NCBI GenBank assembly: GCA_036380875.1
Contig: DASVDX010000004.1
Location: forward strand, 1 to 21,104
Source of the DNA: ZC4RG17 sp036380875
GTDB taxonomy: Bacteria; Actinomycetota; Acidimicrobiia; Spongiisociales; ZC4RG35
Reading direction: 5' to 3'
Length of the DNA: 21,104 bases
Positions 7,788 to 16,655 of this stretch are shown piece by piece. The notes under the pieces are model-generated. The model was not told where the DNA came from. It ran no database searches and saw only the letters and a list, made by a program, of their open reading frames with translations. The number at the start of each line of letters is the position of its first letter. Positions within the stretch are counted from its first letter, which is position 1. The position numbers and the translations under genes are program-made.

Positions 7788-9652
7788 GGTTTCCCCCTCA
7801 GCCGGAACAGCGCCCCGTCGGGTGTGTCGTACAGCGACTCGAACAGGGGAGAGGACCTGAAGTCTTCGACGATCTCTTGGGGGCTGCCCTGAGGCATCTT
7901 GCCCCGGCGCGTGACGTCGGCCGCCTGGCTCCTGGTGACGAGGACATAGCCTTCGGTGAACTCGGCGTCAGCGAGCCACCTGGCGGCGACCTGGTCGGGA
8001 TCAGCCAGGAATCGCTCCTTGGCGGCTGGCGAGAACGTGGAGACCGACAGGGCCGTCAGCGTCTCGTATCGGAGGAAGTTGGTCGGGTAGGCGGTCGAGA
8101 GCTGAACGACTCCCGACCCCGGTTCGGCCTCTCGATACATGATCGTGGCGGCGGCCACTTCGTCGTCGGTGAACGTCGTGTAGATGTCGTTGCCGTGCTG
8201 GGCGACCACGGACAGGAACGCCAGGACCAGGAGAGTCGCCGACATCTGGACGGCGGTGAACGACTTGTCCTCCGGTTCACGGTGCACGAACCAAATGCCT
8301 CCAGCCAGCACCGCGGCGATGGGGAGAATGAACAGGTAGGCGCGGAACAGGATCTCGTCTCCGTAGGAGCTGGCCGCCACCAGCACCAGCGGGGCGGCGC
8401 CCAGGATGACGGCGGCCTTCCAGTGCTTCCACATCTTCCGGCGTGAGAGAAAGCCGAGCGCGCCGAGCACCAGTACCAGGCCGGTGGCCCCCCGTGACCC
8501 GAGGGAGACCAACTGTTGGCTCGTGTCGACCTGGCCCAGGTCGACGAGTCCGGACTCGACCCGTCCCCCGAGCTCGGCCAGGTCGGCGATCACCTTGGGC
8601 GCGTACTCGTCGAAGAACGGGCGAGCGAACCCCAGGAGCCAAACGGCCATCAGCACGGTCGTCACGACACTCGGCCAGCGCACGATCGTGCGGCGGAAGA
8701 TCGCTAGACCGGCGACGGCGACGAGGAGCATCACCGGCGTGAGCTGGTGGGTCACCACGGTGGCCGCGATCAAGAGGAGGAGTAGGCCGGCGATGAGGGT
8801 CGACTCGGTTTCCTCCTGGAGGAGCTCCGTCTGCGGCCGGTCGGCGGTGAACCACTGGAGGAGGACCCCGATGATCACCAGATAGAAGAAGTAGGCCACG
8901 GCCTGCGGGGCGAAGTAGTCCTGCCCGACCCAGTTTCCGAGTGTGAACACGAGTAGCCCTGTCCAGATGACTCGGGCATCCAGCGTGAAGTTCCGGAAGA
9001 CCAGGAAAAGTGCCGCGAGGTAGAGCAGGTTGAAGAAGAGCGGCGCCCACTTCGCCAGCTCGAGCACGTTCTCGATGCCGGCTGTCTCGGCGATGAGGGC
9101 ATTGAGCCCGAAGAAGCCGGGCCAGTTGTGATAGGCGTTCAAACTCTCGATGGCCGGGTCGACGCCGCCGTGCCGCAGGATGAAGTCGACGATGCCGACG
9201 TGTTTCCAAGCCCACGGAAAGCGCAGGTGGTCGTACGCCAGTGGAGCCAGGCCGTGGAGAAGGACGGTGATCGAGACCACATAACCGGCGAGGAGTCCGT
9301 GTGACTTCTGTGAGACCGTCGCGATGCAGAAGCCGACTATGAGCACGCCGATCGCGGCGTACGTCTTCCATCCCAGCACGGACGCCAGACCGAGGACACC
9401 CAGCTGAGACGGGTCCACGCTCGGAACGGTGGCCAGGCCGACGACGACCGCGCAGATGATGACGATCGCGTGGACGCCCAACGATGGCGTCGCGATCAGA
9501 CGTTCTCTCAACGAGGAGACCGTTTGCGAGCCCCGCCGCGAGCCGGGCTGGTCCTCCCAGCCGAGGACCGATTCATTGGCCACGGCTCGCGACGGTAGTC
9601 CGCGCGGGCTGTCTTCCAGCCTCTGCTCTAACAGGTCTCCGCGCGCCGACAC
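7784..9652 (-). CDS. polytopic GT-C-like membrane protein
   Basis: A 622-residue integral membrane protein. After a charged N-terminal tail (1-55) there are about 11-13 hydrophobic helices between 60 and 485, then a soluble C-terminal domain (486-622) predicted on the outside. Features that recall GT-C glycosyltransferases or O-antigen polymerase-type proteins are a large polar loop after the first helices with HNWPGFFGLNAL (175-186), QDYFAPQAVAYFFYL (244-258) and THQLTPVMLL (301-310). No family was recognised with certainty. GT-C enzymes use polyprenyl-phosphate sugars on the outer face, which would match the DPM-like GT2 at the head of the operon. The start is GTG at 9652 behind AGGGG; the gene ends with a GTGA overlap into the integrase-fusion gene. 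It could alternatively be the polymerase that the locus otherwise lacks. Confidence 0.65.
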   Translation of the reverse strand: MSARGDLLEQRLEDSPRGLPSRAVANESVLGWEDQPGSRRGSQTVSSLRERLIATPSLGVHAIVIICAVVVGLATVPSVDPSQLGVLGLASVLGWKTYAAIGVLIVGFCIATVSQKSHGLLAGYVVSITVLLHGLAPLAYDHLRFPWAWKHVGIVDFILRHGGVDPAIESLNAYHNWPGFFGLNALIAETAGIENVLELAKWAPLFFNLLYLAALFLVFRNFTLDARVIWTGLLVFTLGNWVGQDYFAPQAVAYFFYLVIIGVLLQWFTADRPQTELLQEETESTLIAGLLLLLIAATVVTHQLTPVMLLVAVAGLAIFRRTIVRWPSVVTTVLMAVWLLGFARPFFDEYAPKVIADLAELGGRVESGLVDLGQVDTSQQLVSLGSRGATGLVLVLGALGFLSRRKMWKHWKAAVILGAAPLVLVAASSYGDEILFRAYLFILPIAAVLAGGIWFVHREPEDKSFTAVQMSATLLVLAFLSVVAQHGNDIYTTFTDDEVAAATIMYREAEPGSGVVQLSTAYPTNFLRYETLTALSVSTFSPAAKERFLADPDQVAARWLADAEFTEGYVLVTRSQAADVTRRGKMPQGSPQEIVEDFRSSPLFESLYDTPDGALFRLRGKP

Positions 9653-9658
9653 CGCTCT

Positions 9659-9664
9659 CCCCTC
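9659..9664 (-). promoter_or_regulatory. ribosome binding site for the 622-residue membrane protein
   Basis: On the minus strand an AGGGG core lies 6 bases before the GTG at 9652. It decides this start within a 22-base gap after the large secreted protein. Confidence 0.6.
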
Positions 9665-9674
9665 TTGTCGGCGC

Positions 9675-12600
9675 TCATTCGCAGCCGCTCAGAGCGTAGT
9701 CCGTGGCGGCGTCGAACATCGCCCACGCGTCGTTGTTGTACCAGCGCACCGCGTTGGTGAACAGCGGGAAGGAGATCCGACACCCCGGAGCAGGCGTGCC
9801 GTCGAAGAGGGCGTCACCGGCGTCGAAGGCGAAGACGGTCGGATCGCCAGCCGCCGTCGCAATCACGGTGGCCGAGGCAGGGACACGACCGAAGGACACC
9901 CGGTATGTCCCGGAACGCAGGACGACGGCGCCGCTGCGGCCGGCAGCCAGCGGGTGACCCGGATCCACGATGTCGATGGCCGAGACCGTCTTGCTGCCGT
10001 AGTCGACGTCTGCCGCCGGCCCGGTGAGGCCCATGTCGTCGAAGAAGAACGGCTTGGCGACCCACACCGGGACGGAGATGTTGCGGAACGCGGTGTTCGT
10101 CGCTCCGGAGCTGACGGAGGCGGAGACGAGCACGAATCCCACTCCCTCGGCGTCGTCGGCCGTCACGCCGTTGTCGTCGGCGACCTCCACGGTGTGGCCG
10201 GTCGATTCGAGCCTGTCCACGATCGCCTCATCGTCGGGGCTCAGCGCTGCCGGATCGCCCACGACGAACAGGACCTGGGCGACAGGATCGGAGGAGTTCT
10301 CCACCGTGACGGTTATCTCATCGCGGTCCGTCTGGCCGTTCGTGTCGGTGGCGACGGCGGCGAGGGTGTGAGTCCCGTCATCCACCGTCGTGGTGTCCCA
10401 GTCGACCGACCAGCCGTTGGAGCCGTCGTTGTCGGTGGCGATCGCCGTCCCGTCGACCTCGAACCGGACGGAGGCGATCCCTTCGTCGTCGGTGGCATCG
10501 GCAGTCACGGCGACCGTTCCGGTGACGGTGCTTCCGTCGGCCGGTGCCGTCAGCTCGACCGAGGGCGGCTCATCGGCGGGCGGAGTGCCGCTGATGGCCA
10601 GGTTCGCCTGAGTGTTGATGGTCGATCCCGGCACGGCAGAGAGGCCGAGCAGCTTCGTCACCAGATTGGCCGCGTCCGCGTTGCGGATGGGCTGTCCCGG
10701 CGCCGCATACGGCGGCTGGCTCGTCCCCGGACCGGTCCGCGTCGGGTTGATGTCGTACAGGTCGACACCGGCCGTCACACCGTCGCCCCAGACGGCGAAC
10801 GGGATCGTGTAGTTGGCCGGATCGGTGGCCACGTTGTGGAAGGATCCGGTTCCGCCATGATCGCTGGTCACGATCAAGACGGCGTCCTCCATGTTCGGCT
10901 CCGATTCGATCGCGGCCAGCAATTGACCCAGGTAGCCGTCGACGGTCTCGATGGCGTCGATGTACTGGTTGGATCCCCACCCGAAGTCGTGCCCGGCGAA
11001 GTCGGTGTCGCCGAAGTGGATGAACGTGAGCTCATCCGGGTCGTCGGCCCACCGCGCTTTCACCTCGGCGATGATCGTCGTCGGGTTGGTTTGCCGGAAC
11101 ACGTCGATCTTGTCGCGCCCGTTGTCGTCGCCGGTCGTGTCCGGCGCACCGTTGGTGCCGTTCCAGCTCCGGTCGAAGAAGTTCATCTTCGCCTTCTGCG
11201 TGTAGAAGCTGGTCGACATCCCGGCGTCGTGGACGACGTCGAAGATGCTGGCGACGTACGAGCCGGCGCTGGCGTGGATCGTCGAAGAGTTGTCCTCGTT
11301 GAATGTCACTCCGTGGCCGCCCGATGCGGTTGCCACTCCTCTACCCGTCAAGATCGAGGCGTGGTTGGGGAGCGTCTGCGTCGACTCGACGACGCTCCGG
11401 GCGTTGAGCGTCGAAGCGCCCTCGGCCACGATCTTGTCCCAGGCGGGGGTGTCAGCCGCCTCGAGAGCCGCACTGTTGAGGCCGTCGATCGAGATGAGCA
11501 CCACCGGTCGGCCTTCCTCGGTCTCTGCCACGTTGTTGACCGTCACCGACACGGGACCAGACTTCGTCGTCTGGTTGTTGTTGTCGGTTGCCGTGGCAGT
11601 GATCGTGTGAGGGCCGTTGGAGACAGTGGTGGTGTCCCAGCTCACCGACCAGCCGTTCGACCCGTTGGTGTCGGTGCCGATCGGGTTGTCGTCCACCTCG
11701 AACACCACCTGGGTCACGGAGTTGTCATCCGTGGCGTTGGCAGTGATGTTCACGGTGCCGGAGACCTCCGACCCATTGGCGGGAGCGGTGATCGACACCG
11801 ACGGCGGCTGATCAGTGGGCGGAGTGCCACCTCCGCCGCCAGGCGGAAGGGCGGTGACGGAGAACGGTGTAGAGCCATCCATCGACCAGACGGCCACCTG
11901 GTAGGCAGTGCCGGCGGTCAGGTTCGCTTGGATCGTCTTGGGCATGGCCGTCGTCGTGTTGGCCCCCACCCAGGCATTGTTGGACGCCAGTCGGATGTCG
12001 AAGCGGAGGTTCGCTGCCGCGTTCGACCAGTCCAACGTCAGCACGTATTGCCCGGATACCGACGGGGTCCAGACGGTCGACACCCAGCGGGGGGCCATCG
12101 CCCCGGCAGAGTCCACCATCCCCGAGAACACCGTCTCGACGGCGCCGACGTTGGCAACCGCGACAGTCACCTGATCGGAATCCGTCTGGCCGCTGCTGTC
12201 GGTGGCGGTGGCGGTGATGGTGTAGTCGCCGTTGGGGACGGTGGTCGTGTCCCATGTGGTGGACCATCCATCCGATCCGTCATCGTCGATACCCAGAGCG
12301 GTGGTGCCCACCCGGAACGCCACCTGGGTCACTTCGACGTCATCCGAGGCGTCAGCGGTGATCGTCACCGTACCCGAGACCTCTTCATCTTCTTCGGGGG
12401 AGGTGATCGTCACCGACGGCGGCTGGTCCACGAAGTTGTCCACCGTCACCGACACGGGAGCGGACTCCGTCGACTGGTCGCCGGTGTCGGTCGCGGTCGC
12501 GGTGATCGTGTGCGGGCCGTTACCCACATCGGTGGTGTCCCAGCTCACCGACCAGCCGTTCGCCCCGTTCGTGTCGGTGCCCACCACGTTGCCGTCCACC

Positions 12601-14681
12601 TCGAAGACGACCCGGGTCACTCCGTCGTCATCCGAAGCGTTGGCGGTGATGTTCACCGTGCCCGAGACCACTGCGCCGTTCGAAGGCGAGGTGATCTGTA
12701 CCGACGGTGGCTGGTCTGTGGGCTGCTCGGACTCCACGAAGAAGTCGAGCCCGGCCCAGGATTGCCCGTCGATGTTCGGTCCGCTGAGCACCTGGACAGT
12801 CCCGGGAACGGGCACGCCGTTCTCCATGCGGATCCGTCGCAGGATTCCATCCGTGCGGGTGTAGTACAGGTAGTCGCCGATGACTTCCATGCCCGTGGTA
12901 CCGCTCGCCTGGAAGCCAGTGGGCTGGCTCGGGATGGAGAAGGTCTCGCTGCCGATGATCCCGCTCTCGAGCGACAGGTACCTGTAGAACAGAGCCGACT
13001 GGCCGGAGCGCGTGTAGTAGAGGCGTCCGTTGTGCCAGGTCATGGCCGTGACGCCCTGCAGCGACGGGGCCGTGCCGGCGTAGACGCCGGTCACCAGATC
13101 TTCCTGCGGACCGAACGTCGTGCCGTTGTAGGACCGCCGGTAGAGCCGGTTGTCCGACAGCGTGTAGTAGAGGTAGCCGGCCTCGAGGGTCACACCCCGG
13201 AGGGTCGACCAGGTGATGCCGGTGCCCGACACCGGGGTCGGTGTCGTCACGTTGTTCGTGTCGTAGCTCCGCCGCGTCAGGGACCCGTTCGACTGGGCCT
13301 GGTAGACGGTGACGGGTAGCTCAGCCGGCGTGGGCTGGGGCACGTCCGTGCCGCCGGTGACGGGGAAGAAGGCGAGCTTGCCCTTGTTCTGGAAGTTGAC
13401 GGTGTCGGTATCCCCGCCGAGGTAGAGCCCGGTCGGGACGACGTGCAGAGTGTGGACTATCGAGCCACGGTCACGTCCGGGGTTCCACCGATAGGGGATG
13501 CCATTCGACGGATCGAGAGCCGCCAGACCTTCGCGGCTCACCGCGCCGGCGCCGGCGCTGTCCCGGCCGAGGTGGTTGTTCATCCACCGTTGGTGGCCAC
13601 CGATGTAGACGGTGGTCTTCGTCACGGCAACAGCCGTGAGGGTGTCACCGCCGGACCAGTTCACCCACGTGGCGGAGGCGTTGGTGCGGTTCGGATCGGT
13701 CTCCCACCGGGCAGCAGTGTCGCAGAGGGTGCCGGTGAATGGCCCGCCGGTCGTGGCCGCGACGAAAAAGCTGCCATCCGGCGAGAACTCGATGTCGCGC
13801 ATGTACGTCCAGAACGAACTGCTGCACGCTGAGGTGTAGCCGGTCGTCGACCAAGGCAGCACCTGGTTGCCGGGGATGTCTATGAGGGCGACCTGGACTC
13901 TCGGCTGGCCTCCCACCTCGACGAAGTTGCCGGCGATGACCATCTTCGTGTTGTCAGCGCTGATATCGAGCGAGGCCACCCAGTTGTGGGTCCCCAGTCG
14001 GGGCGGGCCCACGGCGACGTTGAAGGAAGGATCGACCGCGCCGGTGGTGGCGTTCAGCTTGGCGAGGCGCTCGCGGTTCACGCCGCCGACGTTCCAGAAG
14101 TCACCCCCGATGTAGAGGTCGTTGCCGCGGATGACCATGTCTCGGACACGGCCCTGGGTGGTGGGGAAAGGCAGGCGCTCGCCGTTGCTCAGGCGGAGCT
14201 TGGCGAGACCGAAGGAGGCCTGGTTGTTCACCTGCGAGAAGTTGCCGGCGATGATCACCGATTGGCCGTCGGGCGCGGCGACAACGGCGTCGATCACGCC
14301 GTTGACCTGAGGAACGAAGGAGGTGCTGACCTGGCCGGTCGACTTGCTGTAGGCGAAGATGTTGGTTCGAGGAATCGAAGTCTGGGAGCCCGGATTCCTC
14401 ACCGAAGGGAACTTGCCGACGACCACCACCGTGTCGCCGATTTCGACGACACCGGTGACGTAGTCGTTGACCCGTTGCCCGGCGACGAACGGCACGTTGT
14501 TGGCTGGGTTGACACGGACCACGCGTTCGAGGGCGTTGCGGTCTTCGGGCGTGCCGGCGGCATCCGCCGGCAGGAATGACCCAGGCCCGAACATGGCCAG
14601 CATCAAGCTCAAGATGAGCGCGACAGCGATCGAGCGGGAGATCCCGTTGCTCGTTCGAGTGAGTTGGAGTTGCCCGTGCAT
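9675..14681 (-). CDS. very large secreted multidomain protein with phosphodiesterase domain
   Basis: About 1668 residues (numbers here count from an in-frame TTG one codon upstream at 14684; the ATG at 14681 is preferred). Order: signal peptide (1 to about 43, cleavage near PADAAG); beta-propeller with repeats such as VVVVGKF, VIIAGNF, YIGGDF, VIAGNF and YIGGH (about 68-441); a second propeller-like region with LYYTLS/LYYTRS/LYYTRT repeats (456-650); Ig-like modules (656-748, 753-846); a PPC-like module (850-945); an Ig-like module (957-1051); a type I phosphodiesterase/nucleotide pyrophosphatase domain (1057-1364); an Ig-like module (1370-1462); and a ThuA/GATase-like C-terminal domain (1467-1669). 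The phosphodiesterase has its metal and nucleophile residues: D1067 in ISIDGLN, T1104 in TLPNH, D1228 and H1232 in TDFAGHDFG, D1275/H1276 in SDHGG, and H1283. It has no sortase motif or C-terminal helix, so it is probably released or wall-associated. Substrate unknown; cleavage of a phosphodiester-containing surface polymer fits the context. Confidence 0.88.
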   Translation of the reverse strand: MHGQLQLTRTSNGISRSIAVALILSLMLAMFGPGSFLPADAAGTPEDRNALERVVRVNPANNVPFVAGQRVNDYVTGVVEIGDTVVVVGKFPSVRNPGSQTSIPRTNIFAYSKSTGQVSTSFVPQVNGVIDAVVAAPDGQSVIIAGNFSQVNNQASFGLAKLRLSNGERLPFPTTQGRVRDMVIRGNDLYIGGDFWNVGGVNRERLAKLNATTGAVDPSFNVAVGPPRLGTHNWVASLDISADNTKMVIAGNFVEVGGQPRVQVALIDIPGNQVLPWSTTGYTSACSSSFWTYMRDIEFSPDGSFFVAATTGGPFTGTLCDTAARWETDPNRTNASATWVNWSGGDTLTAVAVTKTTVYIGGHQRWMNNHLGRDSAGAGAVSREGLAALDPSNGIPYRWNPGRDRGSIVHTLHVVPTGLYLGGDTDTVNFQNKGKLAFFPVTGGTDVPQPTPAELPVTVYQAQSNGSLTRRSYDTNNVTTPTPVSGTGITWSTLRGVTLEAGYLYYTLSDNRLYRRSYNGTTFGPQEDLVTGVYAGTAPSLQGVTAMTWHNGRLYYTRSGQSALFYRYLSLESGIIGSETFSIPSQPTGFQASGTTGMEVIGDYLYYTRTDGILRRIRMENGVPVPGTVQVLSGPNIDGQSWAGLDFFVESEQPTDQPPSVQITSPSNGAVVSGTVNITANASDDDGVTRVVFEVDGNVVGTDTNGANGWSVSWDTTDVGNGPHTITATATDTGDQSTESAPVSVTVDNFVDQPPSVTITSPEEDEEVSGTVTITADASDDVEVTQVAFRVGTTALGIDDDGSDGWSTTWDTTTVPNGDYTITATATDSSGQTDSDQVTVAVANVGAVETVFSGMVDSAGAMAPRWVSTVWTPSVSGQYVLTLDWSNAAANLRFDIRLASNNAWVGANTTTAMPKTIQANLTAGTAYQVAVWSMDGSTPFSVTALPPGGGGGTPPTDQPPSVSITAPANGSEVSGTVNITANATDDNSVTQVVFEVDDNPIGTDTNGSNGWSVSWDTTTVSNGPHTITATATDNNNQTTKSGPVSVTVNNVAETEEGRPVVLISIDGLNSAALEAADTPAWDKIVAEGASTLNARSVVESTQTLPNHASILTGRGVATASGGHGVTFNEDNSSTIHASAGSYVASIFDVVHDAGMSTSFYTQKAKMNFFDRSWNGTNGAPDTTGDDNGRDKIDVFRQTNPTTIIAEVKARWADDPDELTFIHFGDTDFAGHDFGWGSNQYIDAIETVDGYLGQLLAAIESEPNMEDAVLIVTSDHGGTGSFHNVATDPANYTIPFAVWGDGVTAGVDLYDINPTRTGPGTSQPPYAAPGQPIRNADAANLVTKLLGLSAVPGSTINTQANLAISGTPPADEPPSVELTAPADGSTVTGTVAVTADATDDEGIASVRFEVDGTAIATDNDGSNGWSVDWDTTTVDDGTHTLAAVATDTNGQTDRDEITVTVENSSDPVAQVLFVVGDPAALSPDDEAIVDRLESTGHTVEVADDNGVTADDAEGVGFVLVSASVSSGATNTAFRNISVPVWVAKPFFFDDMGLTGPAADVDYGSKTVSAIDIVDPGHPLAAGRSGAVVLRSGTYRVSFGRVPASATVIATAAGDPTVFAFDAGDALFDGTPAPGCRISFPLFTNAVRWYNNDAWAMFDAATDYALSGCE
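11850..12137 (-). repeat. PPC-like module, copy B (inverted relative to copies A and C)
   Basis: Encodes residues 850-945 of the large secreted protein, with VWTPSVSG, LTLDW, NLRFDIRLASNNAWVGAN and TIQANLTAGTAY. Nearly the same module occurs twice in the divergent GH26-like gene, and similarity is visible at the nucleotide level, giving a long inverted repeat pair across about 6.5 kb. Confidence 0.85.
12147..12719 (-). repeat. tandem Ig-like modules (Big-type) in the secreted phosphodiesterase
   Basis: Two adjacent ~93-residue modules, each with PPSVxITSP, SGTVxITAxASDD, a DGxxGWSxxWDTT core and a closing TITATATD. Further copies lie at 11532-11816 and 10299-10577 in the same gene and at 18851-19408 in the GH26-like gene. 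They are probably extracellular spacers or carbohydrate-facing stalks. Confidence 0.85.
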
Positions 14682-14727
14682 CAACCGTTGCCCTTTCCCT
14701 TCGGTCCTCCGGGAGCCGATCGACTCC

Positions 14728-15705
14728 TCAAGATGCCTTCTCCGTTCCAGCGCCGACCCATTCAGGTGCTGTGACGAGTGAACGTCGGTGATCCGGATCC
14801 ATCTGCAGGTGACCCTGTATGAATCCGATCGCGGTGGCGAAGAGCCCCACGAGGAGGTTCGCCGCCCGCAGAAACTCGAGAGGGCGCCCCATCAGACCCC
14901 GGCCGATGTATCGGAAGAAGCCGGCGGGTAGCGTCCTCGTCACATATGTCCGTTCGACTCCGGTGGCGGTGTCGACGCCCGTCCGAACCGACAGCGCCGC
15001 CTTCGCTCTTCCTTCGAGCAGGCAACGCCGGATGAAATACGACCATTCGTTGCGTTCGGCCGCCACGCGGTGATCCACCACCGCGCTGGGCTCGAACTCG
15101 ATGTGACCCCCGAGCTGCGAGGTGAGTCGGAGGCAGAACTCTGTTTCGTCACAACGATCGAAAGGCGGGGTGGCGAACTGCCACGAGAAGCCGCCCACCC
15201 TGCTTATCACCTCGCGCGGGTATGCCATGTTGGCCCCGATCGGCGATCGGACCGGGCCCGAAGTCGTCCGATGGCCCCGGTAGTGACACCCGACGACCCA
15301 AAGGAATTCGTCCGGGAGCCAGCTGGGTGCCGAGCCCGCCTCCCACTCGGGCACGGCCAAGCCGCCGGCACCCACCACTCCCGGGCGATCCAGCGCGGCC
15401 TGCAGAGAGGCAAGCCAGCCCGGGCGCGCCCGGGCGTCGTCGTCGAGGAAGGCGACATAGTCACCGGTCGCCACGGCGGCGCCGGTGTTGCGAGCTCCCG
15501 ACAGGCCGCGCCGGTCGCGGTTCGGCGTCACGACGACCCTGTCGCCGAGTTCGGCGGCGACCCAGGCGAGCAGCTCGTCGTTGTGGTCGACGACGACGAT
15601 CACCTCGTGGGGTGGTGGTGATTGATGCAGCGCCGATTCGACCGCGTCGACCAACTCGGCCCACCGCTTCTCGGTATATGTCGCGATCACCACTGAGAAC
15701 GTCAT
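14728..15705 (-). CDS. GT2 family glycosyltransferase with C-terminal membrane segment
   Basis: A 325-residue GT-A-fold glycosyltransferase. The N-terminus MTFSVVIATYTEKRWAELVD is typical of GT2. RRGLSGARNTG (65-75) precedes the metal-binding FLDDDA (D88-D90), and the base region is FDRCDETEFCLRL (182-194; E187 or E189). One hydrophobic helix near 281-297 probably tethers it to the membrane. Donor and acceptor sugars are unknown. The start is ATG at 15705, overlapping the upstream GT2 stop as ATGA; only a weak G-rich Shine-Dalgarno is present, so translation is probably coupled. A 43-46 base gap follows before the large secreted protein. It is the second gene of the operon and probably adds an early sugar of the glycan. 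Confidence 0.87.
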   Translation of the reverse strand: MTFSVVIATYTEKRWAELVDAVESALHQSPPPHEVIVVVDHNDELLAWVAAELGDRVVVTPNRDRRGLSGARNTGAAVATGDYVAFLDDDARARPGWLASLQAALDRPGVVGAGGLAVPEWEAGSAPSWLPDEFLWVVGCHYRGHRTTSGPVRSPIGANMAYPREVISRVGGFSWQFATPPFDRCDETEFCLRLTSQLGGHIEFEPSAVVDHRVAAERNEWSYFIRRCLLEGRAKAALSVRTGVDTATGVERTYVTRTLPAGFFRYIGRGLMGRPLEFLRAANLLVGLFATAIGFIQGHLQMDPDHRRSLVTAPEWVGAGTEKAS

Positions 15706-16520
15706 TGCGTCGCCCCCGCCGTCCGTCGTGACATCCGCTCACGGAGGAGCGTTCGAAGTACCCGCCACCCGTCCCGGAAGGTCTTGAGGTTGCTGACGCC
15801 ATGTATGCGACGAGCTTCGAACGAGGGGACCTCGGCGATCTTGAGCTTCGCCCGCAGGGCCCGCGCATTCATCAGTGCTTCGATCTCGAAGCCATCGGCG
15901 TCGGGCTCGATCACGTCGAGGACGTCCCGCCAGAAGGCGATGTAGCCGTAGCAGAGATCGGAATAACGCTGCCCGAACAGGAGACGCGTCAGCTGGACCA
16001 AGCCCCAGTTGCCGGCCTTGCGATGGAACTCCATGTCGACGGTGCCCCCACCCTGGGCGAAGCGCGATCCTTTCACGAAGTCGGCGCCCACCATCAACTG
16101 GCCGACGAAGGCGTAGAGCTCAGCTGGGTCCATCGAGCCGTCGGCGTCGATGGAGGCGACGATGTCGCCGGTCGCGGCGCGGAAGCCCTGACACATGGCG
16201 TCCCCCTTGCCGCGTCCCTCTTGATGGAGGATGACCGCGTGGGGCCGCATTCTGCGGACGACTTCGATGGTGTCGTCCGTCGACCCGCCGTCGACGACGA
16301 TCACTTCGGTGACCCACGGCGGGATGCGCGGCAAGACATGGGGGAGGTTGGAGCCCTCGTTCATCGTCGGAATGACGAGAGAGACGGTCGGCATCCAATC
16401 CGACCAGCGCCATTCGGTGACGCGAGCTCGAGTCGCGGCCGACCCAGTCAGGTCGATCAAGACGTCGATGTCGTCAGCAGCATGAACGCGATCGATGTCG
16501 CGCCCGAGTTCAGCGGTCAA
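15702..16520 (-). CDS. GT2 glycosyltransferase, dolichyl-phosphate-mannose-synthase-like
   Basis: A 272-residue GT2 of the DPM/DPG-synthase type, lacking C-terminal membrane helices. Motifs: VSLVIPTMNEGSNLPHVL (46-63), VVDGGSTDDT (75-84), GRGKGDAM (102-109), the metal-binding SIDADGS (D125, D127) and the family-typical GQRYSDLCYGYIAFWRDVLD (183-202) with GFEIEALM (210-217). Family members load a sugar from a nucleotide donor onto a polyprenyl phosphate for use by GT-C enzymes outside. The start is uncertain. TTG at 16520 has a well-placed GGGAG, but the first ~42 residues are not part of the usual domain; an internal ATG at 16394 would give the normal N-terminus (MPTVSLVIPTMNE) but lacks a good Shine-Dalgarno. 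It heads the operon behind a sigma70-like promoter. Confidence 0.87.
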   Translation of the reverse strand: MTAELGRDIDRVHAADDIDVLIDLTGSAATRARVTEWRWSDWMPTVSLVIPTMNEGSNLPHVLPRIPPWVTEVIVVDGGSTDDTIEVVRRMRPHAVILHQEGRGKGDAMCQGFRAATGDIVASIDADGSMDPAELYAFVGQLMVGADFVKGSRFAQGGGTVDMEFHRKAGNWGLVQLTRLLFGQRYSDLCYGYIAFWRDVLDVIEPDADGFEIEALMNARALRAKLKIAEVPSFEARRIHGVSNLKTFRDGWRVLRTLLRERMSRRTAGATQ

Positions 16521-16572
16521 TGCCCACTCCCAGCCCTAGTTGTTTGCCCCGGTTGCTTTTAGCCCCGCGTGC

Positions 16573-16601
16573 AATGTACTGGAAGACGACCGGGATTCCA
16601 A
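16573..16601 (-). promoter_or_regulatory. sigma70-like promoter of the glycan operon
   Basis: On the minus strand, TTGGAA (16601-16596) and TACATT (16578-16573) are separated by exactly 17 bases. The predicted start of transcription is near 16566, giving a leader of about 46 bases before the TTG at 16520. This is the only good hexamer pair seen in the intergenic stretch. Confidence 0.55.
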
Positions 16602-16655
16602 CGGTGCATTTGACCTATCGACGAATTTCTCGGCGGTGCTACTTTGATCCGCTTG

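Noticed and set aside
9429..13319. A 1296-codon plus-strand open frame opposite the membrane protein and the secreted phosphodiesterase
   Set aside because: Its product is rich in R, G, V, H and D with no domain pattern, and it mirrors the repeats of the genuine minus-strand gene, which has clear domains, a signal peptide and catalytic motifs.
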